From assembly GCF_018613755.1 (NCBI RefSeq), contig NZ_JAGGPP010000004.1:248001-312000 (forward strand): a DNA stretch of 64,000 bases, in the 5' to 3' direction. The translations under genes and the position numbers were made by a program. Numbering within the stretch: position 1 is the stretch's first letter; each line of letters opens with the position of its first letter. The DNA comes from Arthrobacter sp. ISL-72 (GTDB taxonomy: Bacteria > Actinomycetota > Actinomycetes > Actinomycetales > Micrococcaceae). Shown in pieces: positions 1-8,631 of the stretch. The notes under the pieces were generated by a model that saw only the letters and a program-made list of their open reading frames with translations, searched no databases and was not told the DNA's origin.

Positions 1-81
1 CGGCGCGGCACCGGTAAAGCCGCCGTCGCCCTGTGCGGCGGAGGCGGCCAGGGCGAGGCCCTCCTCCTGTACCGGGACTGA
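1..81 (+). CDS. Thiolase family protein, C-terminal end only (partial)
   Basis: Only the last 26 codons are in the window, in frame 1, ending in TGA at 79-81. The visible tail contains ALCGGGGQGEALLLYRD. A Gly-rich GGGxG turn close to the C-terminus is typical of thiolases (acetyl-CoA C-acyltransferases), where it lies next to the last active-site cysteine loop. The following gene starts 3 bases after the stop, so the two are probably co-transcribed. The assignment rests on this short motif alone and needs the upstream sequence. Confidence 0.5.
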   Translation, partial: RRGTGKAAVALCGGGGQGEALLLYRD

Positions 82-84
82 CGG

Positions 85-597
85 ATGGCTCGGAACGCCG
101 ACGGCGGCACGCCCGGCAACGGCGGCACCGGCGACGGCAGGGAGCGCTTCCTTGCCGACGCCGCCGCCCGCGGGCTGGAGGTCCAGCTCGTGGAGCGCCT
201 CGCGGCGAAAAGCCTTGAGGACGCCGCGCGGATTCTGGGCATCACGCCGGCGGACATCGTGAAGTCCCTGGTGGTCAAGCACAAGGACGGCAGCTTCCTG
301 TTTGCCCTGGTTCCGGGTGACCGCCAGATTTCCTGGCCGAAGCTCCGCTCCCTGCTCGGTGTCAACAAGCTCTCGCTGCCACCGGCCGACGTCGCACTGG
401 AGGCTACGGGCTACGAACGGGGCACCATCACGCCGCTCGGCAGCAGCAATCCGTGGCCTGTTTATGCAGACATGGCAATCACAGGCCGACGCATCTCCAT
501 GGGGGCCGGCCAGCACGGCTACAGCGCCTTCGTGGATGCCGATGCCCTGACCACCGCGCTGGACGCCGTGGTGGCGGACATCAGCGATCCCGGGTAG
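85..597 (+). CDS. YbaK/EbsC-family aminoacyl-tRNA deacylase
   Basis: A 170-residue protein matching the YbaK/ProX-like editing domain, which hydrolyses mischarged aminoacyl-tRNA (Cys-tRNA-Pro or Ala-tRNA-Pro) in trans in the cytoplasm. The family pattern is visible as IVKSLVVKHKDG (central strand with the conserved Lys), then LVPGDRQI, and a Gly-rich C-terminal part GRRISMGAGQHG. The first 20 residues are Gly-rich, of low complexity and not conserved in the family, so translation could begin slightly later. It starts 3 bases after the thiolase stop and ends at a bidirectional terminator facing rplL. The family is clear; which tRNA it edits is not visible. Confidence 0.85.
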   Translation: MARNADGGTPGNGGTGDGRERFLADAAARGLEVQLVERLAAKSLEDAARILGITPADIVKSLVVKHKDGSFLFALVPGDRQISWPKLRSLLGVNKLSLPPADVALEATGYERGTITPLGSSNPWPVYADMAITGRRISMGAGQHGYSAFVDADALTTALDAVVADISDPG

Positions 598-603
598 AAC
601 GCA

Positions 604-637
604 GGAAACCCCGCCCACCGGAGTGGACGGGGTTTCC
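604..637. terminator. Bidirectional rho-independent terminator between the deacylase gene and rplL
   Basis: A 10-bp perfect stem, GGAAACCCCG at 604-613 and CGGGGTTTCC at 628-637, with a 14-base loop that can add three inner pairs. It lies between convergent genes (stops at 597 and 681) and can serve both strands; the A/T ends of the arms supply the U-rich tail in either direction. Confidence 0.7.
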
Positions 638-680
638 CGGAGCAGGATGGAAAGCTAAAAGCCTTCCGGAGCTGCGAGTG

Positions 681-1058
681 TTACTTGAGGGTAACGGTGG
701 CGCCGGCAGCCTCGAGCTGCTCCTTGGCCTTCTCTGCAGCTTCCTTGGTGGCGCCTTCGAGGACAGCCTTGGGAGCGCTGTCAACCAGGTCCTTGGCTTC
801 CTTGAGGCCGAGGGAGGTGATGGCGCGGACTTCCTTGATCACTGCGATCTTCTTGTCGCCAGCAGCTTCGAGGACGACGTCGAAGTCGGTCTTCTCTTCA
901 GCTTCTTCAGCGGCTGCGCCACCGGCGGGGCCGGCAACAGCAACAGCAGCTGCGGTAACTTCGAAGGTCTCTTCGAAGAGCTTGACGAACTCGGAGAGCT
1001 CGATGATGGTCAGTTCCTTGAAAGCTTCAATGAGCTCTTCGTTGCTGAGCTTCGCCAT
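681..1058 (-). CDS. rplL: 50S ribosomal protein L7/L12
   Basis: A 125-residue stalk protein of the large ribosomal subunit that recruits translational GTPases. It has the classic layout: N-terminal dimerisation helices ([20 protein letters not shown]), an Ala/Gly-rich hinge around residues 36-52, and a C-terminal domain with the conserved [18 protein letters not shown] factor-binding helix. Length is normal. It lies 77 bases downstream of rplJ on the same strand, the usual L10-L12 operon, and is followed by a strong terminator. Confidence 0.98.
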   Translation of the reverse strand: MAKLSNEELIEAFKELTIIELSEFVKLFEETFEVTAAAVAVAGPAGGAAAEEAEEKTDFDVVLEAAGDKKIAVIKEVRAITSLGLKEAKDLVDSAPKAVLEGATKEAAEKAKEQLEAAGATVTLK

Positions 1059-1135
1059 GGTGTGGCGTCCTTCCTATAGGTGGTGCTTGGCGGCCGGGGC
1101 CGTTGCCTCACACCGGAGTCTGGTTTGAAAGAGAG

Positions 1136-1726
1136 TTAGTTCTCTTCGGTGGCTGCGGCTTCGGCCGGAGCTTCGGTCTCTGCTGCTTCTGCGGCCGGGG
1201 CTTCTTCAGCGGCGGGAGCTTCGGCAGCTGCCGGTGCACCGTTCTCTTCTTCAAGCTTGATGCGCAGGGCGTCGATGATGCGTGCGGCAGCGGCAGCAGG
1301 AGCCTTGAGGATGCCTGCAACCTTGGCGAGCTGCAGCTCGCGGGACTCGAGTGCTGCCAGGGCAGCAACTTCGCTGGCGTTCAATGCCTTGCCCTCGAAG
1401 TAACCGGTCTTGATAACCAGCTGCTTGTTGGTCTTGGCAAAATCCGTCAGGCTCTTGGCAGCTGCAACTGCGTCACCCTTGATGAACGCGATTGCAGTGG
1501 GGCCGGCGAGCTGACCGTCGAATGCTTCGACACCAGCTTCCTTGGCTGCAATTGCGGTCAGGGTGTTCTTGACGACCGCGAACTTGGTGTCCTGGCCGAG
1601 AGAAACACGCAGCTGCTTGAGCTGTGCAACGGTGAGCCCACGGTATTCGGTCAGGACAGCGGCGTTCGATTCCTTGAAATCGTTAGTGATCTCAGCTACT
1701 GCTGAAACCTTGGTAGGCGTTGCCAT
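1136..1726 (-). CDS. rplJ: 50S ribosomal protein L10
   Basis: A 196-residue base of the ribosomal stalk that holds the L12 dimers. The N-terminal rRNA-binding part shows MATPTKVSAVAEITNDFKES and LTVAQLKQLRVSLG; FAVVKNTLTAIAA is also typical. The last 40 residues are Ala/Glu-rich, an actinobacterial extension beyond the L12-binding helix. It is preceded by a long leader with an attenuator-like hairpin, as expected for L10 leader control, and followed by rplL. Confidence 0.98.
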   Translation of the reverse strand: MATPTKVSAVAEITNDFKESNAAVLTEYRGLTVAQLKQLRVSLGQDTKFAVVKNTLTAIAAKEAGVEAFDGQLAGPTAIAFIKGDAVAAAKSLTDFAKTNKQLVIKTGYFEGKALNASEVAALAALESRELQLAKVAGILKAPAAAAARIIDALRIKLEEENGAPAAAEAPAAEEAPAAEAAETEAPAEAAATEEN

Positions 1727-1780
1727 AACCCTCCTTCCGGGGATAGTGCCGGTATTCCGGGTCCCCGCTCAGGTGAGCTA

Positions 1781-1813
1781 AAACTAAAAACGCCCCGCGC
1801 AGATGCACGGGGC
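1781..1813 (-). terminator. Attenuator/terminator hairpin in the rplJ leader
   Basis: On the minus strand, GCCCCG at 1813-1808 pairs with CGGGGC at 1797-1792; two inner GC pairs close a 4-base loop. The hairpin is followed directly by GTTTTTAGTTTTAG, a clear U-tract. It lies 66 bases before the rplJ start and far from the upstream GNAT stop (2025), so it sits inside the leader. L10 leaders in other bacteria carry such a terminator, controlled by L10-L12 binding. That regulatory link is inferred. Confidence 0.6.
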
Positions 1814-2024
1814 TTGGCTCGACACGGTCCATGACTGTGGAGCCTTACTTCGTTCACCTGCGCTGGCCGCCCTATGTTCAGGGTCCTTCGTCCGGAAACC
1901 CACTGGCTCTCCCGCGCACAACTGCAGTATTGAGCAATGCCCTGGAGAGTGGATTTCCAACAACCGACGGTCTTTGGTAGTTCAAGCTTACGGGGAACGC
2001 CGCCCGTACTCCAAATCGGAGGCC
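1814..2024 (-). promoter_or_regulatory. rplJL promoter and upstream leader (L10 leader candidate)
   Basis: There are about 300 non-coding bases between the GNAT stop and rplJ; this is the part before the attenuator. Position and size fit a promoter plus an L10-binding leader RNA (Rfam L10_leader type). I could not settle a convincing -35/-10 pair by eye and did not derive the full fold, so only the location is supported. Confidence 0.4.
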
Positions 2025-3167
2025 TTAGCTGCTGCTCGGCCCGAGGTCCGGGAGATCCTTCTGCCAGATTCCCGTCACACCTGCCGTGGTGAACCCCAGC
2101 TGCTGGTTCACCTTGAGCAGGTACCTGTTCTCCGGGGCGTTCCACGTATAGATGACCCTGGCATCGGGGAACTGTTCGGTCAGGCGCTCCATGTTGGCCA
2201 CCTTGATCAGCAGGCCAAGCTTGTTGCCCCGGTGTTCCTGCATCACCACGGTGTCGTCCTGGAACACCACGTCCTGCCGCTGGGACAGGACGCTGATGGT
2301 GGTCAGGCCCACCAGCGTTCCGGTGGCGATATGTTCGACGGCGGTGACCACCGTCCGCCGGCCCTGCGCGATGGTGGCCTCTTCCGCCTCCCTGATCATG
2401 GCGCCGTCGAACACCATCTGTTCTTCGGTACTCGAAGCCGGAACGGTGTCCTCGCCGGCCTGGTTTTCCAGCGCGGCCACTGCTTCGAGCCACCGGTCCG
2501 GGCACCTGTCCGTCCAGTGGTGCAGGCGGTAGCGGCCCGCGTTGGCTTGTTCAGCTTCGTCCGTGAGCTCCGCGACCAGCTTGGTGTCCAGCGGCAGCAG
2601 GCATGAGCTGAACTGCTCGATGTGCTGCAGCGTGTAGCCGGTCTTGCGGGCAAACTCCACTTCGCGGCTTCCCATCGGAACGAAACCCAGCCCGGAGCCG
2701 GGGACCAGCTGGTCGTCCAGGACGCTGCTCAGCGAGACTCCGGGATGGTTGGTGTCCACCAGGATCATGCTCCGGCCTTCGCCGCGGGCAAACTGCTCGG
2801 CCGCTTCCAGCAGCTGGCGGCCCACGCCCTGGCGCTGGAATTCCGGCAGGATGTCCAGCGTGAATTCGGCGAGGTCCAGGTTGTCAGCCAGGGGCAGTGC
2901 GATGTCCGCCGTGCCCACGATTTCGCCGTCCACCCTGGCCACGAGGATCACCTGGCGTTCGTAGGGATCGGCAAGTTCCAGGAGCTTCTCCAGCGGCGTG
3001 TACGCAAGATCGTCACTCCCCCACGTCTGCATCCGAACTTTCCGGCCCACTTCGACGGCGGCCAGGAAATCGGCGCTGTCCGGCCCGTCGAGGGAATCGG
3101 GAATCCAGAGTTGTTCGATCCGTACGTCTTGTGCCATAGAGGGCGTCATTCCAGTCGTTTCTGCCAC
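2025..3167 (-). CDS. GNAT acetyltransferase, two-domain, third of three tandem paralogues
   Basis: A 380-residue protein with two GNAT folds. The acetyl-CoA loop of the N-terminal domain is FQRQGVGRQLLEAAEQ near residue 120; the C-terminal domain has HRGNKLGLLIKVANM and ends with a QLGFTTAGVTGIWQK segment shared with its two neighbours. Substrate unknown; the double-GNAT layout resembles MshD and aminoglycoside acetyltransferase-like proteins. The GTG start at 3167 lies inside the last codons (E-W-Q-K) of the preceding paralogue, a 22-base overlap that implies translational coupling. An ATG at 3149 overlapping the upstream stop as ATGA is the alternative start. Nothing shows a ribosomal role despite the position between rplA and rplJ. 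Confidence 0.85.
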   Translation of the reverse strand: MAETTGMTPSMAQDVRIEQLWIPDSLDGPDSADFLAAVEVGRKVRMQTWGSDDLAYTPLEKLLELADPYERQVILVARVDGEIVGTADIALPLADNLDLAEFTLDILPEFQRQGVGRQLLEAAEQFARGEGRSMILVDTNHPGVSLSSVLDDQLVPGSGLGFVPMGSREVEFARKTGYTLQHIEQFSSCLLPLDTKLVAELTDEAEQANAGRYRLHHWTDRCPDRWLEAVAALENQAGEDTVPASSTEEQMVFDGAMIREAEEATIAQGRRTVVTAVEHIATGTLVGLTTISVLSQRQDVVFQDDTVVMQEHRGNKLGLLIKVANMERLTEQFPDARVIYTWNAPENRYLLKVNQQLGFTTAGVTGIWQKDLPDLGPSSS

Positions 3168-4264
3168 TCACCTTCAAAGCCGGCGGGCTTGAATCCAAGC
3201 GAAATATTTATCGCCAGCATATGCCGGTTTTCGCTGGCATTCCATGTGATGACGGACGCGGCCGCTGGCCAGATCTCTTGGGCGCGCCGGATGTTTGCGA
3301 TTTTGACCAGCAGGCCAAGGCGGTGCCCGCGGTGGGGTCCTGCCACAAGCGTGTCCTCCTGGATCAGCACGTGGGGCCGCTCCGGCCGGTAGCTGAGCAC
3401 CGTGTACGCTGCCAGCTCCCCCGTGCCTGCATGCTGGACCGCCGCCACCAAGGGTATTACCCCGCTGCGCGCCCAGCGTTGTTCCTCGTCGCGCACCCTC
3501 GCTGCGTCCCACTCTTCGATCTCTGCTTCCAGCCCCGCTGTTGGCACGTCGGCACTCATCCGCCCCTTCAGGACTGCGTAGGCGTCCACCAGCGGCGCCG
3601 GACAGCTGCCTTCCCAGCCCACCACCCGGTATCCTCTGGCGTGTACCAGGGCGCCGGCCTCCAGCGTGGCCAGCAGTCCGGGGTCGACGGGCAGGGCAAG
3701 CCTGCTGGACCTTTCCACCTGCTCCAGTTCGTAACCGCAGGCCAGGGCGAAGCGGGTGGAGGCAAGGTTCAAGGGCACGCCGCCACTCCCCGATTTCGCC
3801 GGCAGTTCTTCATGGTCCGGCCCCACCAGCTCATCCCACGGCTGGACCGGCTCCTCACAATAGCCTTCAAAAACCTTGCGTTCGCGGCCGCGCCCCTTCT
3901 CCTCGGCAACCGCCAGCAAGCGCCGACCGATGCCCTGCCGCCGGAACCGGGCATCAACCAGCACTTCGATCCAGGCCACGCCAGTGTTCTCCTTGAGCGG
4001 CAGCACCACTGAGCAGGTTCCCGCCGGGACGCCATCCAGCCTGGCCAGGAACTGCAGGCGTTCCTCGTACTCCGTACCCCGCCAATACTCCTGGTCCTCC
4101 CGGAGGGTGGATCCTCGGTCCAGGTTTCCCCACTTGGCCAGATGGTGCGCATCGCGGAGGTCGCGGCAGGCACGCAGGTCCGCGCCACGTTCGGTCCCCT
4201 CGTCCCCGGGCTCGTGGACGGCGACGGCGGTGATCGCCAAGCCCTTCACACTGACTTCTGCCAT
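3146..4264 (-). CDS. GNAT acetyltransferase, two-domain, second of three tandem paralogues
   Basis: A 372-residue paralogue of both neighbours. The N-terminal acetyl-CoA loop is FRRQGIGRRLLAVAEE; the C-terminal domain has HRGHRLGLLVKIANIRR and the shared ending NISLGFKPAGFEGEWQK. The ATG at 4264 is chosen because the longer frame would run deep into the upstream gene and because MAE is also the start of the next paralogue. It overlaps the upstream gene by 19 bases, again within the E-W-Q-K codons. Compared with its neighbours the middle part has an insertion rich in Glu/Gly (GPDHEELPAKSGSGG). Substrate unknown. Confidence 0.85.
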   Translation of the reverse strand: MAEVSVKGLAITAVAVHEPGDEGTERGADLRACRDLRDAHHLAKWGNLDRGSTLREDQEYWRGTEYEERLQFLARLDGVPAGTCSVVLPLKENTGVAWIEVLVDARFRRQGIGRRLLAVAEEKGRGRERKVFEGYCEEPVQPWDELVGPDHEELPAKSGSGGVPLNLASTRFALACGYELEQVERSSRLALPVDPGLLATLEAGALVHARGYRVVGWEGSCPAPLVDAYAVLKGRMSADVPTAGLEAEIEEWDAARVRDEEQRWARSGVIPLVAAVQHAGTGELAAYTVLSYRPERPHVLIQEDTLVAGPHRGHRLGLLVKIANIRRAQEIWPAAASVITWNASENRHMLAINISLGFKPAGFEGEWQKRLE

Positions 4265-5337
4265 TCGCCGTCGTACCCAGCGGGCCGGAATCCGAGCGCC
4301 ACGTTGATGGAGAGCATGTGATCGTTTTCGGCGGCGTTGAAAGTAGTGATGCGCTCGACGTCCGGATAGCCGGCCAGCAGCCGGCGCAGGTTCAGGATTT
4401 TCACCAGCATGCCCAGCCGGTGCCCGCGGTGATAGCTGGCCACGAGGGTATCGTCCTGATTGGCTATCCAAGGCTTGGCCGGGGAAACCTGCAGCACTGA
4501 GTACGCGGCCAACTCGCCGGTTTCACGGTGCCGTGCACAGGCCACCAAGGAGTCCTGTCCGGCCTTCTTCCACTTGTTCTCCACGTGCCTGACCCTGGCA
4601 GCATCCCAGGCCTCTTCGTCGTAACTGAGGCCGCCGGCAGGTGAATCGGTGATCATCCGCGACATGAGGACCGCGAGCTGGTCCACGTATTCGTCCGGGC
4701 ACGTGTCCGTCCAATGGAGGAGTTCATAGCGCTCCCCTGCCCGCTCGGCCGCCTCCTGCTCAAGCCGGTCCAGGGCGTCACCGTCCGGCGGCAGTGTAAG
4801 TGAACTGAACCGCGATACCTGTTCGAGCCGATAACCCGCCTTTAACGCGAACCGGACGCTGCGGGCATCCGAGGGCAGGACGCCGCTTCCTGTGCCGGGG
4901 CGGAGCAAGCCCGGACCGTCCGCGGCAAAATCGGCCGGGTGCTCCGTAAAGCTCTGCAATGTAGTACGGCCACGTGCTGCAGCGACTTCCTCGGCATGTG
5001 CGAGCAGCGTGCGGCCGATACCGCGGCCGCTGTAGGCCTTCAGGACGTCCACTCGAAGGATCGCAGTATGGACGTTGTCCTGGAGTGCGAGCCGGATCCA
5101 GGACCTGGCAACCATACGGCCGTCCTGCCGCACGTAGAAGAGCCGAAGCTGGCTGTATGGGCTCTCCCGCCAGTACTCCAGCCGGGCGCCTGGCGGTGAA
5201 GTGCGGTCAGGATTGCTCCAGGTCTCAAGCACCAGGGCATCGCTGAGCGCCCCGAATTCCAGGAACTCACCGGCGTCCGGTGCATCGATGGCGACGGGCA
5301 GGACGAGTGGTTCTATGACGTAGGGCGCTGTAGGCAC
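4246..5337 (-). CDS. GNAT acetyltransferase, two-domain, first of three tandem paralogues
   Basis: A 363-residue protein that opens the GNAT triplet. The N-terminal acetyl-CoA loop is YSGRGIGRTLLAHAEE; the C-terminal half carries HRGHRLGMLVKILNLRR and AENDHMLSINVALGFRP, followed by the shared ending EWQKSV. Its start is 113 bases downstream of rplA with a strong terminator between, so the triplet probably has its own promoter or depends on read-through. The three proteins are clearly homologous along their full lengths but divergent, which points to old tandem duplication. Substrate unknown. Confidence 0.85.
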   Translation of the reverse strand: MPTAPYVIEPLVLPVAIDAPDAGEFLEFGALSDALVLETWSNPDRTSPPGARLEYWRESPYSQLRLFYVRQDGRMVARSWIRLALQDNVHTAILRVDVLKAYSGRGIGRTLLAHAEEVAAARGRTTLQSFTEHPADFAADGPGLLRPGTGSGVLPSDARSVRFALKAGYRLEQVSRFSSLTLPPDGDALDRLEQEAAERAGERYELLHWTDTCPDEYVDQLAVLMSRMITDSPAGGLSYDEEAWDAARVRHVENKWKKAGQDSLVACARHRETGELAAYSVLQVSPAKPWIANQDDTLVASYHRGHRLGMLVKILNLRRLLAGYPDVERITTFNAAENDHMLSINVALGFRPAGYDGEWQKSV

Positions 5338-5390
5338 GGGGACAGCCTAGCCGCCTGCCGGGCTCCTGCAAACGAGAGAAGTGCAGACGC

Positions 5391-5426
5391 AGAAAGACCG
5401 CCCCGCAGAAGCGGGACGGTCTTTCT
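5391..5426 (-). terminator. Terminator of rplK-rplA
   Basis: A 16-bp stem with one mismatch: 5391-5406 against 5411-5426 around the tetraloop AGAA. The outer arm AGAAAGACCG/CGGTCTTTCT gives a U-rich 3' side on the minus strand. It lies 25 bases after the rplA stop and separates the ribosomal genes from the GNAT triplet. Confidence 0.75.
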
Positions 5427-5450
5427 GTTGTCCTGTGGACCTGGTGAGGA

Positions 5451-6158
5451 TTAGACCTCGGTCAGGACCTTGGTGACGTTCGGGTCAACGGAGATGCCCG
5501 GACCGAACGTGGTGGCCACGGTGGCCTTCTGGATGTAGCGGCCCTTGGAAGCGGACGGCTTCAGGCGAAGAACCTCTTCCAGTGCTGCTGCGTAGTTCTC
5601 GGCCAGCTTGACGGCGTCGAAGGAAACCTTGCCGATGATGAAGTGCAGGTTCGAGTGCTTGTCGACGCGGAAGTCGATCTTGCCGCCCTTGATGTCGTTG
5701 ACAGCCTTGGTGACGTCAGGGGTCACGGTGCCGGTCTTCGGGTTCGGCATCAGGTTACGCGGACCCAGGACCTTACCGAGGCGGCCAACCTTGCCCATGA
5801 GGTCAGGGGTGGCGACGGCGGCGTCGAAGTCGGTCCAGCCGGCTGCGATCTTTTCGATCAGATCATCGGAACCAACGAAGTCGGCGCCGGCAGCGATTGC
5901 TGCCTCAGCCTTGTCGCCCGTTGCGAAAACGAGGACGCGGGCAACCTTACCGGTGCCGTGCGGCAGGTTAACGGTGCCGCGGACCATCTGGTCAGCCTTA
6001 CGCGGGTCTACACCCAAACGGAAAGCGACCTCAATGGTGGCGTCGAACTTGGACGGGTTGGTGTCCTTGGCGAGCGTCACTGCCTCGAACGGCGCGTAGG
6101 ACTTCTCCGCGTCGATCTTGGCGGCGGCTGCCTCATATGCTTTGCTGCGCTTTGCCAT
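5451..6158 (-). CDS. rplA: 50S ribosomal protein L1
   Basis: A 235-residue L1, the mobile rRNA-binding protein near the ribosomal E site and, in many bacteria, a translational repressor of its own operon. Conserved stretches include [20 protein letters not shown], the central [21 protein letters not shown] and the C-terminal [20 protein letters not shown]. Length is normal. It lies downstream of rplK with an unusually long 197-base spacer. Confidence 0.98.
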   Translation of the reverse strand: MAKRSKAYEAAAAKIDAEKSYAPFEAVTLAKDTNPSKFDATIEVAFRLGVDPRKADQMVRGTVNLPHGTGKVARVLVFATGDKAEAAIAAGADFVGSDDLIEKIAAGWTDFDAAVATPDLMGKVGRLGKVLGPRNLMPNPKTGTVTPDVTKAVNDIKGGKIDFRVDKHSNLHFIIGKVSFDAVKLAENYAAALEEVLRLKPSASKGRYIQKATVATTFGPGISVDPNVTKVLTEV

Positions 6159-6216
6159 GCTGCTTATTCTCCTTGTGCAGTTGTGGTCTGCGGACCGCGC
6201 TGGGCCCTGCCACAGT

Positions 6217-6242
6217 TGGTTTATCCGGCTGGTTTATCCGGA
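6217..6242. repeat. Tandem 13-bp repeat in the rplK-rplA spacer
   Basis: TGGTTTATCCGG occurs twice head to tail (6217-6228 and 6230-6241) with a one-base linker in a GC-rich spacer. The rest of the spacer has no gene. The repeat could be part of an internal promoter or of an L1-binding RNA site; neither is shown. Confidence 0.5.
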
Positions 6243-6355
6243 CCGGAATTCCAACATTTCAATGTTTCTATGGTGCCGGTCTCCCGGCGGTGCCGTCCGG
6301 CGTCGTGATCGGTTGCTTATTTGTCCGATTCCCGAGCCGCATCAGCGATGGGGAA

Positions 6356-6787
6356 TTAACCCTCGACGGTGATACCCATGGAGCGGGCGGTGCCGGCGAT
6401 GATCTTCGCTGCGCCTTCGAGGCTCGTGGCGTTGAGGTCTTCCATCTTGGTGGAGGCGATCTCGTTGACCTGGGCCTGGGTCAGCTTGGCAACCTTGACG
6501 GTGTGCGGGGTAGCTGAACCCTTGGCAACGCCTGCAGCCTTCTTGATGAGCTCTGCAGCCGGCGGGGTCTTGGTGATGAACGTGAATGAACGGTCTTCGT
6601 AGACGGTGATTTCAACCGGAATAACGTTGCCGCGCTGGGCTTCCGTCGCAGCGTTGTACGCCTTGCAGAATTCCATGATGTTGACACCGTGCTGGCCAAG
6701 CGCAGGACCGATCGGCGGGGCCGGGTTGGCGGCACCTGCCTGGATCTGCAGCTTGATGAGGCCGGTGACCTTCTTCTTGGGAGCCAA
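6356..6787 (-). CDS. rplK: 50S ribosomal protein L11
   Basis: A 143-residue L11, part of the GTPase-associated centre and target of thiostrepton. It shows the family start ([20 protein letters not shown]), the [20 protein letters not shown] motif and the [14 protein letters not shown] linker before the RNA-binding C-terminal domain. It follows nusG by 131 bases and precedes rplA, the standard secE-nusG-rplK-rplA order. Confidence 0.98.
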
Positions 6788-6918
6788 TGTAGGGTCCTTC
6801 TCTCAATTACGTCCTGGGACACAGGAGCGTGCCTCAGGTTGGTGGCCGCCATGGCGAGGCGGCCGGCCGCTTCGTGGCTGCTAAGCGGGCAGCCCCGGAG
6901 CGAATTCTGTGGGTGTTG

Positions 6919-7833
6919 CTAGATCTTGGTGACCTGGTTGAACGCCAGGGTGACCGGGGTCTCGCGTTCGAAGATGGAAACCAACACCACGAGTGTCTGG
7001 GAATCGACCTTGATCTCGGAGATCGTGGCGGGAAGGGTCTCGAACGGGCCTTCCTTGACGATGACGGACTCGCCAACTTCGAAGTCGACGTCCACGGGAG
7101 CCTGGTGCTGCTTGTTGACCGGCTTGCCCTTCTCGGCCTGCTCTTCTTCGAAGACCGGGGCGAGCATGGAGAAGACCTCGTCGAGGCGCAGCGGCACGGG
7201 GTTGTGGGCGTTGCCCACGAAGCCGGTGACACCGGGGGTGTGGCGAACGGCGCCCCAGGATGCATCCGTCAGGTCCATGCGGACGAGGACATAACCGGGG
7301 ATGCGGACGCGGTTGATGACCTTGCGCTGGGCGTTCTTGATCTCCACGACTTCTTCCATGGGGACCTGGATTTCGAAGATGTAATCTTCCATGTCCAGGG
7401 TCTGGATGCGGGTTTCAAGGTTTGCCTTGACGCGGTTTTCGTAACCTGCGTAGGAGTGGATGACATACCAGTCACCTTCCTGGCGGCGCAGCTTGGCCTT
7501 GAATTCCTCAGCCGGATCGACGTCGGCCTTGGCGGCCGCTGCGGCCAGGACATCGCCCTGCTCTTCGTCGGAGTCGTCCTCGGACGCCTCGGCGGTCGCA
7601 TCAGCGTCGTCATCAGCATCAGCTTCAGCATCAGCGTCGTCTTCGGCGTCGTCATCAGCGTCGGCTTCGGAGGAATCGTCGATGGAATCGGGCGCAGCAG
7701 AATCAGCCTCGGACTCTTCCCCGGCTACCGCCGCGGCGTCAGCTGCGCTGTCCGTGGACCCATCCAGCTCAGTCTCAGTTACCTCGAGCTCCTGCTCAGA
7801 CACTTGGTCTCCTGCTTCCTCATTGCCTAACAT
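6919..7833 (-). CDS. nusG: Transcription termination/antitermination protein NusG
   Basis: A 304-residue protein, against about 180 in Escherichia coli. Residues 1 to about 110 form a highly acidic Asp/Glu/Ala extension of low complexity (tracts such as [14 protein letters not shown]), usual for actinobacterial NusG. The NGN domain follows ([17 protein letters not shown], then [17 protein letters not shown]) and the C-terminal KOW domain ([20 protein letters not shown]). NusG binds RNA polymerase and links it to Rho or the ribosome. It lies between secE and rplK. Confidence 0.97.
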   Translation of the reverse strand: MLGNEEAGDQVSEQELEVTETELDGSTDSAADAAAVAGEESEADSAAPDSIDDSSEADADDDAEDDADAEADADDDADATAEASEDDSDEEQGDVLAAAAAKADVDPAEEFKAKLRRQEGDWYVIHSYAGYENRVKANLETRIQTLDMEDYIFEIQVPMEEVVEIKNAQRKVINRVRIPGYVLVRMDLTDASWGAVRHTPGVTGFVGNAHNPVPLRLDEVFSMLAPVFEEEQAEKGKPVNKQHQAPVDVDFEVGESVIVKEGPFETLPATISEIKVDSQTLVVLVSIFERETPVTLAFNQVTKI

Positions 7834-7917
7834 GCCTATTTAAATGGCTCAATTCCGCACACCCCGTGAAAACCTCCGGATCACCGGAAAATCCACGCGG
7901 TCTGCGGACGGATCGCC

Positions 7918-8202
7918 TTAGCGGTCCGTGGGGCCTGTGCCGCCGAAGACCCAGCTCACTCCGGTCCCGAAAGCCAGGTCCAGGACGGTAACGATGAGCA
8001 TCATAATGGTCACGAACACCAGCACCACGAGCGTGTAGTTGATCAGTTCTTTGCGGGTGGGTGCGACGACCTTCTTCAGTTCGCCGATGACCTGGCGGAA
8101 GAAAAGTGCGATGCGAGCGAAGAAGCCTGCCTTTGCGGCGTTCTTAGCGGGGCGGCCCTTGGAGCTGCTTGCAGCCGTTTCGGTCACCTGGTCCTCACTC
8201 AT
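7918..8202 (-). CDS. secE: Preprotein translocase subunit SecE
   Basis: A 94-residue single-pass subunit of the SecYEG channel. The conserved amphipathic segment FFRQVIGELKKVVAPTRKEL precedes one transmembrane helix (VVLVFVTIMMLIVTVLDLAF). The ATG at 8202 is chosen because it gives the usual acidic N-terminus (MSEDQVTETA); longer in-frame starts would run into the tRNA gene region. It sits between tRNA-Trp and nusG, the usual actinobacterial order. Confidence 0.95.
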   Translation of the reverse strand: MSEDQVTETAASSSKGRPAKNAAKAGFFARIALFFRQVIGELKKVVAPTRKELINYTLVVLVFVTIMMLIVTVLDLAFGTGVSWVFGGTGPTDR

Positions 8203-8283
8203 CCTCGCAAATCTCGGATACCCGGCTCTGAACTGAACCATGGTTGCTGCGCCGGCTCCGGCTAACCGCCGGAACCGCTTGCG

Positions 8284-8356
8284 CAGGGCAGACAGGACTC
8301 GAACCTGCAACCTGCGGTTTTGGAGACCGCTGCGCTACCAATTGCGCCACTACCCT
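8284..8356 (-). tRNA. tRNA-Trp (anticodon CCA)
   Basis: A 73-nt cloverleaf on the minus strand. The acceptor stem AGGGTAG/CTGCCCT has one G-T pair and discriminator G; the anticodon loop reads CTCCAAA with CCA; the T arm is GCAGG-TTCGAGT-CCTGT. No CCA is encoded. It lies 81 bases upstream of secE, as in mycobacteria (trpT-secE-nusG). Confidence 0.96.
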
Positions 8357-8631
8357 ATGGATCGAAAACCAACGGCACCACACTTCCCGCAGACTCCACG
8401 GGGCGCAGACCATCATCGTGTTTTCAACACCGGAGAACTAGTCTACGCAACAACTGCGCTTACGTCGAACCAGCCTCATTTTCGGACTTTCATTGCGGCT
8501 GCCGGGACTGCCTACCGGGACACGGTCACATTCCTGGCCATCACGCTGAACGATCCGCTGAACAGCATAGAGTAGATCTCGTCGAATCCCACATCCAGCC
8601 ATCGAGCTGCAAGCGAAGAATGGACCCCGCC

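Noticed and set aside
2025..5337. The GNAT triplet as RimI/RimJ/RimL-type ribosomal acetyltransferases
   Set aside because: Two-domain proteins of about 370 residues are unlike the short single-domain Rim enzymes; position in the ribosomal block alone is not evidence.
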